From: an uncultured Vibrio sp.
GTDB lineage: Bacteria; Pseudomonadota; Gammaproteobacteria; Enterobacterales; Vibrionaceae
Direction of reading: 5' to 3'
Assembly (NCBI RefSeq): GCF_947488985.1
Contig: NZ_CANLBV010000037.1
Location: 1 to 34,987, forward strand
DNA: 34,987 nt
Under the pieces are notes generated by a model. That model searched no databases and had not been told where the DNA came from. It worked only from the letters and a program-made list of their open reading frames with translations. Shown here one piece after another: positions 17,667 to 26,008 of the stretch. Both the position numbers and the translations under genes were made by a program. Each line of letters opens with the position of its first letter. Positions within the stretch are counted from its first letter, which is position 1.

Positions 17667-17972
17667 ATGAAAGCATTTACAGGTAAGCACAACCACTATC
17701 GTATCACTATTGAAGAAGTGAGCATCAAAGAAGACCGTGAACTTCAAGCCATGCAGTTTGAGATTGAAGACCGAGAAAATATGTTCGAGATTGTTGATAA
17801 GATCAAACAAGACAGTGGTTTAGACGAGCAATCAGCAGCGCGATTGGGCGTTAGTATTCGTCTATTAGGGCCATTGATGATGGAAGATAGAAAGCATCCT
17901 CTGTTTGTTGATTTTATGCCTCACTTCAGAAACTTTATGCAAAATCTGAAGAAGACTCTAAAAGGTCACTAA
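17667..17972 (+). CDS. DUF3861 domain-containing protein
   Basis: This small soluble protein (101 residues) matches the DUF3861 pattern: NHYRITIEEVSIKED at the start, a central region FEIEDRENMFEIVDKIKQ, and the end LLGPLMMEDRKHPLFVDFMPHFRNFM. Its function is unknown. A good SD (GTAGGAG) lies just before the ATG. It is the second gene of the MarR-controlled unit and is followed directly by a terminator. Confidence 0.85.
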   Translation: MKAFTGKHNHYRITIEEVSIKEDRELQAMQFEIEDRENMFEIVDKIKQDSGLDEQSAARLGVSIRLLGPLMMEDRKHPLFVDFMPHFRNFMQNLKKTLKGH

Positions 17973-17975
17973 TAC

Positions 17976-18006
17976 AAAAGCCAGTAATGTATTTACTGGC
18001 TTTTGT
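17976..18006 (+). terminator. Intrinsic terminator of the DUF2798-DUF3861 unit
   Basis: AAAAGCCAGTAA (17976-17987) pairs perfectly with TTACTGGCTTTT (17993-18004) around a 5-base loop, four bases past the DUF3861 stop codon. Confidence 0.88.
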
Positions 18007-18130
18007 CGTTCTAAGCGTCATTTTAGTTTCACTAAATCAACCCGCTTGTTACCGCTTTCACCACGTAATTCTCTATTCAACCTTCAAAAAATCCGATATT
18101 ATATTGACCATAATTTAAAGGTGGTATTAT

Positions 18131-18895
18131 ATGACAAATAAATTTAAGCAAGCAGCTGAAGAGCTACTGAGTCGTCGCGTTGCGGGAACCAAAGCACCAA
18201 GACTCGACGAACAGTACCGTCCAACAAGCCTAGAAGATGCATTGGCGATCCAAGCATCAATGATCGAGCTTCAAAGCGATAACGTTGGCGGCTGGAAATG
18301 CCTATTACCCCCTGCTGAGGACAAGGTTGTTGTTGCGCCTATCTTTACTGGTAGCGTTCAGCAAGGTGAAGTTTGTGAACTGTTTGCTGATAACGGCGTT
18401 GTACGCGTAGAGCCTGAAATTGCATTTACACTGGCTAAGAGCCTACCTGCTAACCCAGAAGGTTACAGCGAAGAGCAAATCAACGAAGCGATTGGTTCTT
18501 GCCATATGGCACTTGAGCTCATGCAATCTCGTTTTGCTGATGACAGCGGCGCAGAGTTCTGTGAAAGATTGGCTGATGGTTTAGTCAACCAAGGCCTATT
18601 CATTGGTCCTGAAATTGATCGCGAAAAAGCGTTCACTTCTGCTGAGATCAACGTTGAAGTGACTCAAGGCGAACAAGTTCAAGCATTCGATGGTAAGCAC
18701 CCGAATACGTTACCACCAAGCCCTATTTATTGGCTGATTAACTTCATGACTCGTCGTGGTGTTGATTTCCAAGCGGGCGAAGCGATCATCACTGGTTCTT
18801 ACTGCGGTATCGTTGAAGTAGCGTTCGATACAGTAACGACGTTCCATTACGAAGGCATCGGCGAATACCAAGTGACGTTTAATCACAAACGCTAA
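18131..18895 (+). CDS. 2-keto-4-pentenoate hydratase-like protein (MhpD family)
   Basis: The 254-residue protein belongs to the fumarylacetoacetase/MhpD fold. The metal-binding acidic residues appear at RVEPEIAF (E94, E96) and ALELMQSRF (E129). The conserved GGWK (53-56) and the C-terminal GEAIITGSYCGIVEV region are also present. Relatives hydrate 2-keto-4-pentenoate in meta-cleavage pathways or decarboxylate 4-oxalocrotonate. No other ring-cleavage gene is nearby, so the true substrate is open. AAAGGTGG sits before the ATG. It is a single-gene unit ending in a strong terminator. Confidence 0.82.
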   Translation: MTNKFKQAAEELLSRRVAGTKAPRLDEQYRPTSLEDALAIQASMIELQSDNVGGWKCLLPPAEDKVVVAPIFTGSVQQGEVCELFADNGVVRVEPEIAFTLAKSLPANPEGYSEEQINEAIGSCHMALELMQSRFADDSGAEFCERLADGLVNQGLFIGPEIDREKAFTSAEINVEVTQGEQVQAFDGKHPNTLPPSPIYWLINFMTRRGVDFQAGEAIITGSYCGIVEVAFDTVTTFHYEGIGEYQVTFNHKR

Positions 18896-18921
18896 GTTCG
18901 TTAGATTCGTTATCTGCTATT

Positions 18922-18956
18922 AAAAGGCAGCTTACCCAAGGGTAAGCTGCCTTTTT
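18922..18956 (+). terminator. Intrinsic terminator of the hydratase gene
   Basis: AAAAGGCAGCTTACCC (18922-18937) is complementary to GGGTAAGCTGCCTTTT (18940-18955), 16 bases on each side of a very short centre, followed by TCG. It is very stable. Confidence 0.88.
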
Positions 18957-18990
18957 CGTTTTTAGCTACTGTTTTTAAATTTTTGACTAC

Positions 18991-19033
18991 CTTTGGCTAT
19001 CAAGCTCACTCACGGTGGGATTGATAGCCAAAG
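18991..19033 (-). terminator. Hairpin after the MFS gene, possible terminator
   Basis: CTTTGGCTATCAA (18991-19003) pairs perfectly with TTGATAGCCAAAG (19021-19033) across a 17-base loop, 10 bases past the MFS stop on the minus strand. The T-tract that follows is poor (GTAGTCAAAAATTT), so it may protect the 3' end instead of terminating. Confidence 0.5.
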
Positions 19034-19042
19034 TGAAGGGCG

Positions 19043-20239
19043 CTAATTGAGCTTGCTAGTCACATACTCTCGATTTCTGACCATCAGCCACATTGCGCCA
19101 CCTAGAACACCTACCGACAACTGGATGAAACCTAGGTTTTCAATCAGTGAGTCTGGGCGTATTGAAACCAAAACCATACCCAATGAGCCGCAAATCATAC
19201 TGAAGAATTGAATCAGGGCAACGGCGGAGCCCGTGTCATGATCTTGTTGATCCAGCATTAAGTTAGTACCGGGTACTCGCATAATAATAGCCATTAACGT
19301 TGCAGGCGCTGCGATCAATGCGAAGAGCCAAGGCGACATATCACCCACGGTTAGGGTAAATATTCCGGCGATCGCCAGCAGAGTAAAACAGCCAGAAATG
19401 ATCTTTTGAACCGATATTTTATAAGATAACTTCATGTAAATTGTTGGCCCAAATGAGGCAAACATCGCGTTGAAGGCGAAAGCGTAGCTAAATTGTTGTT
19501 CGGTTAATCCAAAGTCATTGATGTAGATATAAGAGCCAGCCGCGAGAAAGCCCATTAATGCCATTGGAGTGATAGAGAAAATGACCAATAGCTTTACGAA
19601 TGAACGATTTTTCATGACGACGGCCAGTCTTCCCCATGAACGGAAAATAGAGCCTTGGTACTTGCTCTCAAGAGTCTCTCGATAGCAGAAGGCCAATACA
19701 GAGGCGAATGCACCAAACACCGCAAGGGTGACAAACATCATTCTCCAAGAAGCAATTTTTAATAAGAAAGCCCCAAAGACAGGCGCAACCATAGGTGCGA
19801 TGATCACCAGTGACATTATCGTCGCCATGATCTTTTCGCGCTCTCGGCCGCTGTAAAGGTCTTTCACAATAGCGGTGGCGATAACGGTGATGGCGCTGCC
19901 AGCAAAGGCTTGGAAAATACGCGCTCCAATCAACTGTTCAATAGTATTGGTCATCGCACATACAATACTGGCTACCATATAACTGGCTAATCCAATCAGT
20001 AGGATAGGCTTACGGCCAAATTTTTCGCTAAGTGGTCCCCAGAACAAAAGGCCGATAGCGTAAGTCACAAAGTAGCTACTCAACGTTAGGTTGACCATCG
20101 ACTGATCAGTATTAAATACCTCAACCATTTGTGGCAGGGCGGGCAAATAGAGATCGATGGTGAGTGGGGGGAAAGCACTGATTATGACGAGGAAAAATAG
20201 CATACCGGTTTTGCCCAGTACTGGTTGTGGTTGCTTCAA
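19043..20239 (-). CDS. MFS drug-resistance transporter, Bcr/CflA type
   Basis: The 398-residue inner-membrane protein has about 12 hydrophobic segments. The DHA1/Bcr-CflA features are FPPLTIDLYLPALPQM in TM1 (22-37), MFS motif A GPLSEKFGRKPIL (68-80), and the R-x-x-Q segment GARIFQAFAGSA in TM4. Members export drugs or metabolites such as bicyclomycin, chloramphenicol or cysteine by proton antiport. The substrate is unknown. A good promoter with a palindrome lies at 20391-20419, giving a leader of about 145 bases with a small hairpin (CAGACC/GGTCTG, 20311-20331). Confidence 0.92.
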   Translation of the reverse strand: MKQPQPVLGKTGMLFFLVIISAFPPLTIDLYLPALPQMVEVFNTDQSMVNLTLSSYFVTYAIGLLFWGPLSEKFGRKPILLIGLASYMVASIVCAMTNTIEQLIGARIFQAFAGSAITVIATAIVKDLYSGREREKIMATIMSLVIIAPMVAPVFGAFLLKIASWRMMFVTLAVFGAFASVLAFCYRETLESKYQGSIFRSWGRLAVVMKNRSFVKLLVIFSITPMALMGFLAAGSYIYINDFGLTEQQFSYAFAFNAMFASFGPTIYMKLSYKISVQKIISGCFTLLAIAGIFTLTVGDMSPWLFALIAAPATLMAIIMRVPGTNLMLDQQDHDTGSAVALIQFFSMICGSLGMVLVSIRPDSLIENLGFIQLSVGVLGGAMWLMVRNREYVTSKLN

Positions 20240-20390
20240 GGTCTATTCCTGTTATCTAAGAGATATTTCTAATGGATGCGATGTTGGTTTACAGAAGGTT
20301 CAAGGTACGTCAGACCTCAAGGGAGGGTCTGCTCAGCAACTTTGCAAAAGGCACTATGAGTTGGCCTTAGTACTGAATTGTATTACAAAT

Positions 20391-20419
20391 ATTATCACTC
20401 TATTTGTTGAACAGTTCAA
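20391..20419 (-). promoter_or_regulatory. Promoter of the MFS gene with an overlapping palindrome
   Basis: On the minus strand, -35 TTGAAC (20419-20414) and -10 GATAAT (20396-20391) are separated by 17 bases. The -35 box is half of the palindrome TTGAACAGTTCAA (20407-20419), a plausible repressor site. Confidence 0.55.
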
Positions 20420-20464
20420 TCAGTCAGTGGCAAGGGTACTGTGTTACAGCGCCTTGTTCGCGAG

Positions 20465-20833
20465 TTATCTTGTCTTTGGGCGTTTTTCGACTAAACCATT
20501 ACGCTCCAGACCACGTCGAACGCTGCTGCACAGTTTACCAAAGCGGCGTAGTTCCTCGAAGTTGGGTCCTTGGCCTATGGAAATGCTGTGCTCCCAATAC
20601 ATTAATTCACTGTCGACCATCTCTAATAGCTTTTTAGAGCAGCCAGCACAGTTGCCCTTTGGCCCACAGATAAACGTTTCTGATTCGTAAAGTGGGAGCT
20701 CGTTTTTAACCTCTTCGATGAGGTTCAACATGGCCGAATTCAAATCAGGCTTTCTTGTTGTGAGAGGTTTCACGTTAGGTACTGGTTGAGCCGTTTGTGT
20801 ATTTGCTTGTAAGTTCAAAGCAGCTGATGACAT
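20465..20833 (-). CDS. Conserved-looking small protein with Cys motif, function unknown
   Basis: I do not recognise this 122-residue protein. Residues 1-30 look disordered. The rest is helical and contains C56-x5-C62-x2-C65 (FICGPKGNCAGCSKKLL) and another Cys at 102 (GKLCSSVRRGLERNG), a pattern that could bind zinc or an Fe-S cluster. No signal peptide or membrane segment is seen. It lies upstream of the MFS gene on the same strand, but an internal promoter and about 225 bases separate them. Confidence 0.65.
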   Translation of the reverse strand: MSSAALNLQANTQTAQPVPNVKPLTTRKPDLNSAMLNLIEEVKNELPLYESETFICGPKGNCAGCSKKLLEMVDSELMYWEHSISIGQGPNFEELRRFGKLCSSVRRGLERNGLVEKRPKTR

Positions 20834-21052
20834 ATCAAAGGCCTCAAAGAAAGAAGAAGAGGAGCATGCTACTCTTCACGCATAAGGGATCCTTGATGTA
20901 GTACAATAAGTGTGGATATATACCCAAAAGAGGTAAGTAAAATCGGGGATAAAACCATCGTTGATACTGAGGTGTTTGATCAAGGGTAGGAGCCACCATT
21001 TGTGGTGAACTCCTAACGGATGATTGCATTGGTAAAACAGGGTTATCGAAGC

Positions 21053-22765
21053 TTAAAATTCAGCGTCGAACTGGAATTCCATCCACTCTTTGGTCACTGG
21101 GTGATGCAGCGCCAGCCTTTCAGCGTGCAAATGCAGTCGGTCAGCTTTATTGCCATACAGCCCGTCACCTACGATAGGCATATTGAGCCCTTCTTCGTGT
21201 GAACAGTGAACGCGTAATTGGTGTGTACGGCCTGTTTTAGGGTGCAGGTAAACCTTAGTAGTTTGCTCGTTTCGCTCAATCACTTGCCATTTGGTTTCGG
21301 CAGGCTTGCCATGCTCAAAGCAGACGATCTGACGCGGACGGTCGTACAGATCGCCACGCAGTGGCAGTCGTACATAGCCTTCATTTTGCTCTAGAACGCC
21401 TTCAATTAATGCCACATAGCGCTTTTCTACTTCACGAGTAATGAACTGCTTCTGCAAGCTTTTGTTGGCACGTCGTGTGAGGGCAAATATCAGAATGCCA
21501 GAGGTTGCCATATCCAAACGGTGGATAACAAATGGCCCTTCAACGTCTGGGTGCATGGCTTGAACACGCGTGTAGGCGGAGTCTTTAATGGTTTTACCCG
21601 GCACCGATAAAAAGCCGGCAGGTTTGTGCACCACCACGATGTGCTCGTCTTGGAACAGAATATCTAGCTCTTTGCCTTCGGCTGGGTTTTCTAGCAATGG
21701 ATTCGGATCCACCTCAAGGCCCTTCATCATATGGCCGAGGATAGGTACACATTTACTCTGGCAAGAGGCGTAGTATTTCTTGTGTTTGCGAATTTCCGAC
21801 TTCGGTGAGCGGCCCCACCAAAACTCAGCCAGTGCCAGTGGCGTGTAACCGTTTAAATAGGCATATTGCAGTAATTTAGGTGCGGCACATTCGCCAGAGC
21901 CCGCTGGTGGCACTTTGTTCGGCGTGTTTTCAAAGATCTGGTTGAGATCTTCGGTATGCCCTTCAGCATTTTTGAATGCGTATTGTGAGAACAGTTTATG
22001 CTGAAGTTGATGAGAAAGGTGCGCTCTTTGCTCTTTTAGTTCAGCCAATTGGGTAGTGAAGGCATCAACCTTGATTTGCAACGCATTTAAGGTTTGCTCC
22101 CATTGGAGCTTAAGGTATTTCTGTTGATTCTTATCGGCAATACTCGCTTTGCTTAATGCTTGGTTAAGCTGCTCGAACGCTTGTTCATCAAGGTTAGCCT
22201 TGCCTTGTTCTCGTTGTTCTTTACGAACTTTACGGCCTTCAATAATCAATAAACGTTGCGCTTCAATTTCTTGTTCAGATTGTGCTTTCTGTTGTGCCAA
22301 TTGGTCGCACAGCTCAAGATATTCGATGTTGCTTTGCAGTGCTTTAAACTCTGCGTTGACGGCCATCATATCAGCCGTTTCTTGACGGAAAAAACTGTCG
22401 CTGCTTAGCATGTCGAATACTGGCGGCACAAAGTAGGGCAGTAGGTTCTGGTCAGCGATTTTGCCTGAGAACGCAGAGAAGTAACCGATCTCACCTTGCG
22501 GGCTTTTCACCAACAACACACCAAACATCTTGCCACGGCCAGCGTCAGAATCTAACCCAAAGTCATGCTGCCAATCGGTTTGAGTTTCAAGATATTGTTG
22601 AAGTTGGTGAGAGGCGAGTTCACACAGTGGGTGGGGTTCATAATAGAACGGGAATGTGAAACGCTCAGGCAACGAATATGACTCGATCGGCTGTTGAAAG
22701 CGGGTGAAGCAATGCTCAGGTGTGTGGCTAGTGGCTGAGGCGTGCGTTGATTTTGATGAGTGCAT
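21053..22765 (-). CDS. RluA-family pseudouridine synthase with long N-terminal extension
   Basis: The catalytic domain (about 366-570) has the RluA motif HRLDMATSGILIFA with the nucleophile Asp418, KRYVALIEG, and the end GRTHQLRVHCSHEEGLNMPIVGDGLYG. Such enzymes isomerise uridine to pseudouridine in rRNA or tRNA. Ahead of it lie about 365 extra residues: a globular segment (35-125), a long coiled coil (about 140-260) and a conserved-looking block PPAGSGECAAPKLLQYAYLN...KSEIRKHKKYYASCQSKC (286-339) with three Cys. There is no S4 domain. Classical RluA proteins have 220-330 residues, so 570 is long; this architecture occurs in marine gammaproteobacteria as far as I recall. The RNA target is unknown. 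Confidence 0.9.
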   Translation of the reverse strand: MHSSKSTHASATSHTPEHCFTRFQQPIESYSLPERFTFPFYYEPHPLCELASHQLQQYLETQTDWQHDFGLDSDAGRGKMFGVLLVKSPQGEIGYFSAFSGKIADQNLLPYFVPPVFDMLSSDSFFRQETADMMAVNAEFKALQSNIEYLELCDQLAQQKAQSEQEIEAQRLLIIEGRKVRKEQREQGKANLDEQAFEQLNQALSKASIADKNQQKYLKLQWEQTLNALQIKVDAFTTQLAELKEQRAHLSHQLQHKLFSQYAFKNAEGHTEDLNQIFENTPNKVPPAGSGECAAPKLLQYAYLNGYTPLALAEFWWGRSPKSEIRKHKKYYASCQSKCVPILGHMMKGLEVDPNPLLENPAEGKELDILFQDEHIVVVHKPAGFLSVPGKTIKDSAYTRVQAMHPDVEGPFVIHRLDMATSGILIFALTRRANKSLQKQFITREVEKRYVALIEGVLEQNEGYVRLPLRGDLYDRPRQIVCFEHGKPAETKWQVIERNEQTTKVYLHPKTGRTHQLRVHCSHEEGLNMPIVGDGLYGNKADRLHLHAERLALHHPVTKEWMEFQFDAEF

Positions 22766-23075
22766 ATTGGCGTCTTAATACTTATATCGTGGTGATCAAT
22801 GGCTGTGAGTCTACTGTGTATGTATAGAGACCTTAAACACAGTATAAGGCGGCGATTCTACTCTTTATCGAAAAGCGCCTCAAATAAGAAATAGCTCAAC
22901 TATCCCAAACCAACATGCCGTTTATGATCACATCTGGCAATACTTTGTTGATCAGCCAACCAATCCGCTTTACCGAGTGAAAATAGATCATGAGCTAGGC
23001 GATCTTTAACTTTGTCCAATGAAATAGCCAGTTATTTATTCAAGGTGACGATCTGCTGGGTTTGCAACTTAATCA
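22766..23075. other. Gap with a possible gene remnant
   Basis: About 310 bases lie between the pseudouridine synthase and the ABM protein. The minus strand holds one coding-like frame of 43 codons (23031 to the stop at 22900) with no ATG and a stop just upstream. The translation (ISLDKVKDRLAHDLFSLG...) looks protein-like but I do not recognise it. It could be the tail of a lost gene. Nothing else is visible. Confidence 0.25.
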
Positions 23076-23363
23076 CTATGATGTCGGAACATCGGTTATT
23101 TGATAATGACGTGTTGCGTTCTTGGATATTTCACCCCACTCAGAGGCTTTCACTCGACGCTGATGAGCCTCGAACGTCTGCCGATTCGTGAACTCTTCAT
23201 AAACCTCGAAACGGTTAGGTTGCAGGGTACTTTGAGTCACTCGAAATGCGATACACCCAGGCTCTGAAAGCGTCAGCTTAGTGTGCACCACGAGAGCTTG
23301 TTCAACGGACTTTAGGTCGCTGGATGGCACGATAATATGCCCTTGTAGAATCACTTTACTCAT
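23076..23363 (-). CDS. ABM-domain (YgiN-like) monooxygenase family protein
   Basis: The 95-residue protein has the antibiotic-biosynthesis-monooxygenase fold signature: VILQGHIIVP, a helix LKSVEQALVVHTKLTLSEPG, CIAFRVTQS, FEVYEEFTNRQTFEAHQRR and a C-terminal strand region. Family members are dimeric small oxygenases or quinol-related enzymes; many have no known role. The start at 23363 begins the first strand immediately; the ATG at 23375 adds four residues. It is a stand-alone gene. Confidence 0.82.
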   Translation of the reverse strand: MSKVILQGHIIVPSSDLKSVEQALVVHTKLTLSEPGCIAFRVTQSTLQPNRFEVYEEFTNRQTFEAHQRRVKASEWGEISKNATRHYQITDVPTS

Positions 23364-23838
23364 TATTACATCCATTTAAATCTATTTGTTACAAGCTTTA
23401 TGTATTCGAAGCTTTATCCATTATGAACATCATCTCATTTTGCTGTTGAGACGTACAGGTTGATGTGATGGCACAATATTCATATGCCATTTCTATGCTG
23501 ATTTAGTTACGTGGTCACTTTAATGGGGGAGGAGTGGAACTAAATCAGCATCGGGCTTGTCTATCTATTAGGTCTACATGCCTAGGTATCATTGAACTGT
23601 ATTGATACTGAAATGCGTTTGTCATCTGAGATAACTAACCTTAATTTTGAAGCAGGGTTGATGGCATTAAATTGAGCCATAGTTGATATGCAGGTCATAT
23701 TTTGATGTAAATGGTACTAAGAACTCTTTAAATTTTGTGAAGTGCATCGTTGATTTGACAATAAAACCCCGTTAGATTCGAAGAGTTGGCAATAAAAATA
23801 GCTCAAGAAGAGCAGATAAATAAAAAGGATATACCCCT
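23364..23838. other. Gene-poor gap
   Basis: I find no credible gene in these 475 bases. The one strong structure is the 14-bp inverted repeat at 23495-23551, listed separately. Confidence 0.6.
23495..23551. repeat. 14-bp perfect inverted repeat in a gene-poor gap
   Basis: ATGCTGATTTAGTT (23495-23508) is the exact reverse complement of AACTAAATCAGCAT (23538-23551). The 29-base spacer contains further short complementarity (CACT/AGTG) and a G-rich run. It could be a structured RNA, a miniature-element remnant or a protein site. It does not fit the integron attC core rules. Confidence 0.7.
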
Positions 23839-23922
23839 ATGAAAAAAATGAGAAGAGCACAGCTTCATCGCGTTCGTATCCAATACTGGAAAGACACGGC
23901 AAAAGAAGCTTCAAAGAAATAA
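23839..23922 (+). CDS. Probable 27-residue basic small protein
   Basis: The short frame starts MKKMRRAQLHRVRIQYW and ends with Lys residues; about 40% of its residues are Lys, Arg or His. A good Shine-Dalgarno (AAAAGGA) lies 8-9 bases before the ATG. A weak hairpin (AAGCTTGA/TCAAAGCTT, 23921-23942) begins at the stop codon. A TTGACA box is at 23755-23760 but I find no clear -10 at the right distance. The function is unknown: it could be a leader peptide, a membrane- or nucleic-acid-binding microprotein, or chance. Confidence 0.45.
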   Translation: MKKMRRAQLHRVRIQYWKDTAKEASKK

Positions 23923-23942
23923 GCTTGATATCGTCAAAGCTT

Positions 23943-24203
23943 TAAAATTGAAAAACTTAATCAAATGTAAAACGTAATAAACCGATTTCAATAGTATTCT
24001 CAAGGACCTTTATCGGGTCGGTGACTAGAGAAATCATCCCAATGAGCTGACAGACATTAATAACAATGCAATCCAATGTCAGCTCACTAATACCCCTCTT
24101 AGATTCTCTTTGTTCGTTCAGTCTGTTAACCAAAAACCAAAACCCAAATTCATTAGTCTTTTTGTCGGTGTTTCTAGCTTGTACTCGCAAAAGCCTTGAT
24201 AAC
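23943..24203. other. Gap without recognisable gene
   Basis: Short open frames exist on both strands here, but none has an SD, family resemblance or good composition. The stretch probably is the untranslated end region of the ABC operon. Confidence 0.5.
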
Positions 24204-24236
24204 AAAAAGCTCCCGATTTCTCAGGAGCTTTTTTTT
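24204..24236. terminator. Strong bidirectional terminator after the ABC operon
   Basis: AAAAAGCTCC (24204-24213) pairs with GGAGCTTTTT (24224-24233), and the right arm runs into eight T. On the minus strand the opposite arm ends in TTTTTGTT. It lies about 65 bases past the permease stop. Confidence 0.8.
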
Positions 24237-24296
24237 CAGGAACAGTGACTTAGATTTGGATCGGTGACCTATTGACTCGCCTTGCTAGAGATAATG

Positions 24297-25154
24297 CTAA
24301 CGCTGGAACAGAGTCTTCAAACTGGCATCGTCCGTTCGATTCAGCTTTAGGCTCAGTAGATAGCCGCCAACACCAATCAGTACGTAGATACCTAAAGATA
24401 AAGCTGGCGCTTCTGCAATCGCGCTGAACGGGTTGCTTGTTGTAAGCACCTTCATTGGCAGTGACGTGATGAGCGATAGGAAGTCGTTGATGCCATAGAA
24501 CCCAAATACGGCGACAGAGAGGAACTTAATCGCATAACTTGAGATAAAAATGACAAATAATGGCGAGTTAACGAGCTGAGAAATCGCCAGTGTCACCGTT
24601 GCCAGAGGTAATAAAACCAGCGCAACCAGCATCATTCGACCAAAGAATACAATCCAATTACTTAAAACATAGAGCAGTGATTGTTGATCCACGAACAACG
24701 GCAATGGTTGTTCGCTAGACAGGTTCAGTATCCAAAATAACAAATCGGCAAATAGAACCAACAGAGCACAGATAGCCGGAATAATTACCAAGCCAAAGCC
24801 TAGTTTCACACCATGAGTCATGGCGTTGGAGACGGGCATACTTCTCCAAAACATCGAGCTGCCTTCTTGGCGCTCTTTACGCAGTGTTTTGGGAATGTAG
24901 AGTGTCGAAAGTAGCAGCGAAATAAGACCTGCCCCAAAGTAGATCACAGAGTTGAGATCTTGTGAGAATGCTTGGTGAATGTCACTGGCATCCCCGTTCA
25001 CTTCCATTTGGAAGAAGAACTCATGCTGCGCCGAACCATTGAAGAACAAGCTTACGAACAGCAAGAAACCACACAACGCGACAAAGAGAGGTAATCGAGT
25101 GTTAATTTTGTGCTCGATAAGTTCTTTTTCTAGCATGTAAATACTTGGATGCAT
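24297..25154 (-). CDS. ABC transporter permease subunit
   Basis: The 285-residue inner-membrane protein has about six hydrophobic segments: the first at LPLFVALCGFLLFVSLFF, a large loop, then SVIYFGAGLISLLLSTLYIP and four more. It begins MHPSIYMLEKELIEHKINTR, a cytoplasmic amphipathic start typical of ABC-2-type permeases. The SMFWRSMPVSNAMTHGVKLG stretch, between the second and third segments, is common in permeases of YtrC/ABC-2 type. The ATG at 25154 overlaps the ATPase stop by one base (TAATG), so translation is coupled. A longer frame from 25259 runs into the ATPase gene and is not used. The substrate is unknown. Confidence 0.88.
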   Translation of the reverse strand: MHPSIYMLEKELIEHKINTRLPLFVALCGFLLFVSLFFNGSAQHEFFFQMEVNGDASDIHQAFSQDLNSVIYFGAGLISLLLSTLYIPKTLRKERQEGSSMFWRSMPVSNAMTHGVKLGFGLVIIPAICALLVLFADLLFWILNLSSEQPLPLFVDQQSLLYVLSNWIVFFGRMMLVALVLLPLATVTLAISQLVNSPLFVIFISSYAIKFLSVAVFGFYGINDFLSLITSLPMKVLTTSNPFSAIAEAPALSLGIYVLIGVGGYLLSLKLNRTDDASLKTLFQR

Positions 25155-26008
25155 TATGCCTTCTCCGTCTGTGTTGTAAGGAATAGGTCTGCGAGACCAA
25201 CCTTGTAGATATCGCCTAATGACGTTACCTGGGTTTTGTATTGGCCTTCCAGCAACCATCGAGTGGTACCTAACCCCGGTTGCGAGCTGAGGGGGTTAAG
25301 TGTTTGAATGTCGCCTGAATGGCGGTTTGGCGCATCGATAATGAAATAGTCGTTCTCTATCTCTTGCATGCTTTTCTGCAAAACAGAGCTGCCTTGTTTC
25401 AAAATCAGTACATCTGTTAACAGATGCTCGATCTCTGAAACTTCGTGGCTTGCAATGATCATGGTACGCTCACCATCATGGAACCACTCCAATAGGTGAC
25501 GATAGAAGGTGTCGCGATACAGTAAATCTAGGCCTAGTGTTGGCTCATCTAAGATCAATACTTGAGTATCTGTTGCGGTGATGATCGCCAGGTGAACTTG
25601 CACCTTCATTCCTTTAGAAAGCTGCTTGATCTTCGAAGAGAGGCGAATGTTCGTGCTATTTAAGGTTTGCTCTGCTTTTTGCTTGTTGAAACTAGGGTGC
25701 ACACCTTGGGTGTATCGAAGCAGTTGCTTAACGGTCATCCACTCGGGCAGCACGTTAACATCGGAAATATACGATAAGTGTTGCATCAGTTCTGCGTGCT
25801 GGTGGATAGGATGGTAGCCATTCACCTCAATCTCACCTTGATAGCTGTGTCCGCCAAGCAATGATTTGATTAGCGTCGATTTACCTGCGCCATTGTGACC
25901 GAGCAGTCCAAGCACTTGCCCTGGCTTTAACTCAAAGCTGATGTTTTCGACACCCACTTGATTTGAATAGGTTTTGGTTACGTTTTTCACGGAAAGTAAA
26001 GTACTCAT
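25154..26008 (-). CDS. ABC transporter ATP-binding protein (YtrB-like)
   Basis: The 284-residue ATPase has Walker A GHNGAGKST (37-45), the signature as LSKGM (131-135; a G-to-K variant of LSGGQ common in this subgroup), Walker B VLILDEPTLGLD (151-162) and the switch His in IIASHEVSEIEHL. It drives the membrane partner encoded next. The C-terminal 60 residues form a variable accessory region. Its start overlaps the GntR stop by four bases (ATGA). The arrangement GntR-ATPase-permease matches the YtrABC type, which responds to cell-wall stress in Gram-positives; the role in Vibrio is unknown. Confidence 0.93.
   Translation of the reverse strand: MSTLLSVKNVTKTYSNQVGVENISFELKPGQVLGLLGHNGAGKSTLIKSLLGGHSYQGEIEVNGYHPIHQHAELMQHLSYISDVNVLPEWMTVKQLLRYTQGVHPSFNKQKAEQTLNSTNIRLSSKIKQLSKGMKVQVHLAIITATDTQVLILDEPTLGLDLLYRDTFYRHLLEWFHDGERTMIIASHEVSEIEHLLTDVLILKQGSSVLQKSMQEIENDYFIIDAPNRHSGDIQTLNPLSSQPGLGTTRWLLEGQYKTQVTSLGDIYKVGLADLFLTTQTEKA

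Noticed and set aside
23495..23551. Integron attC site
   Set aside because: The arms lack the RYYYAAC/GTTRRRY core pairs and no integrase or cassette array is near.
23957..24205. 82-codon minus-strand frame in the gap before the ABC operon terminator
   Set aside because: It starts inside the terminator hairpin arm and has no SD or family resemblance.
25155..25259. N-terminal extension of the ABC permease
   Set aside because: It lies wholly inside the ATPase gene; the TAATG overlap gives a better start at 25154.
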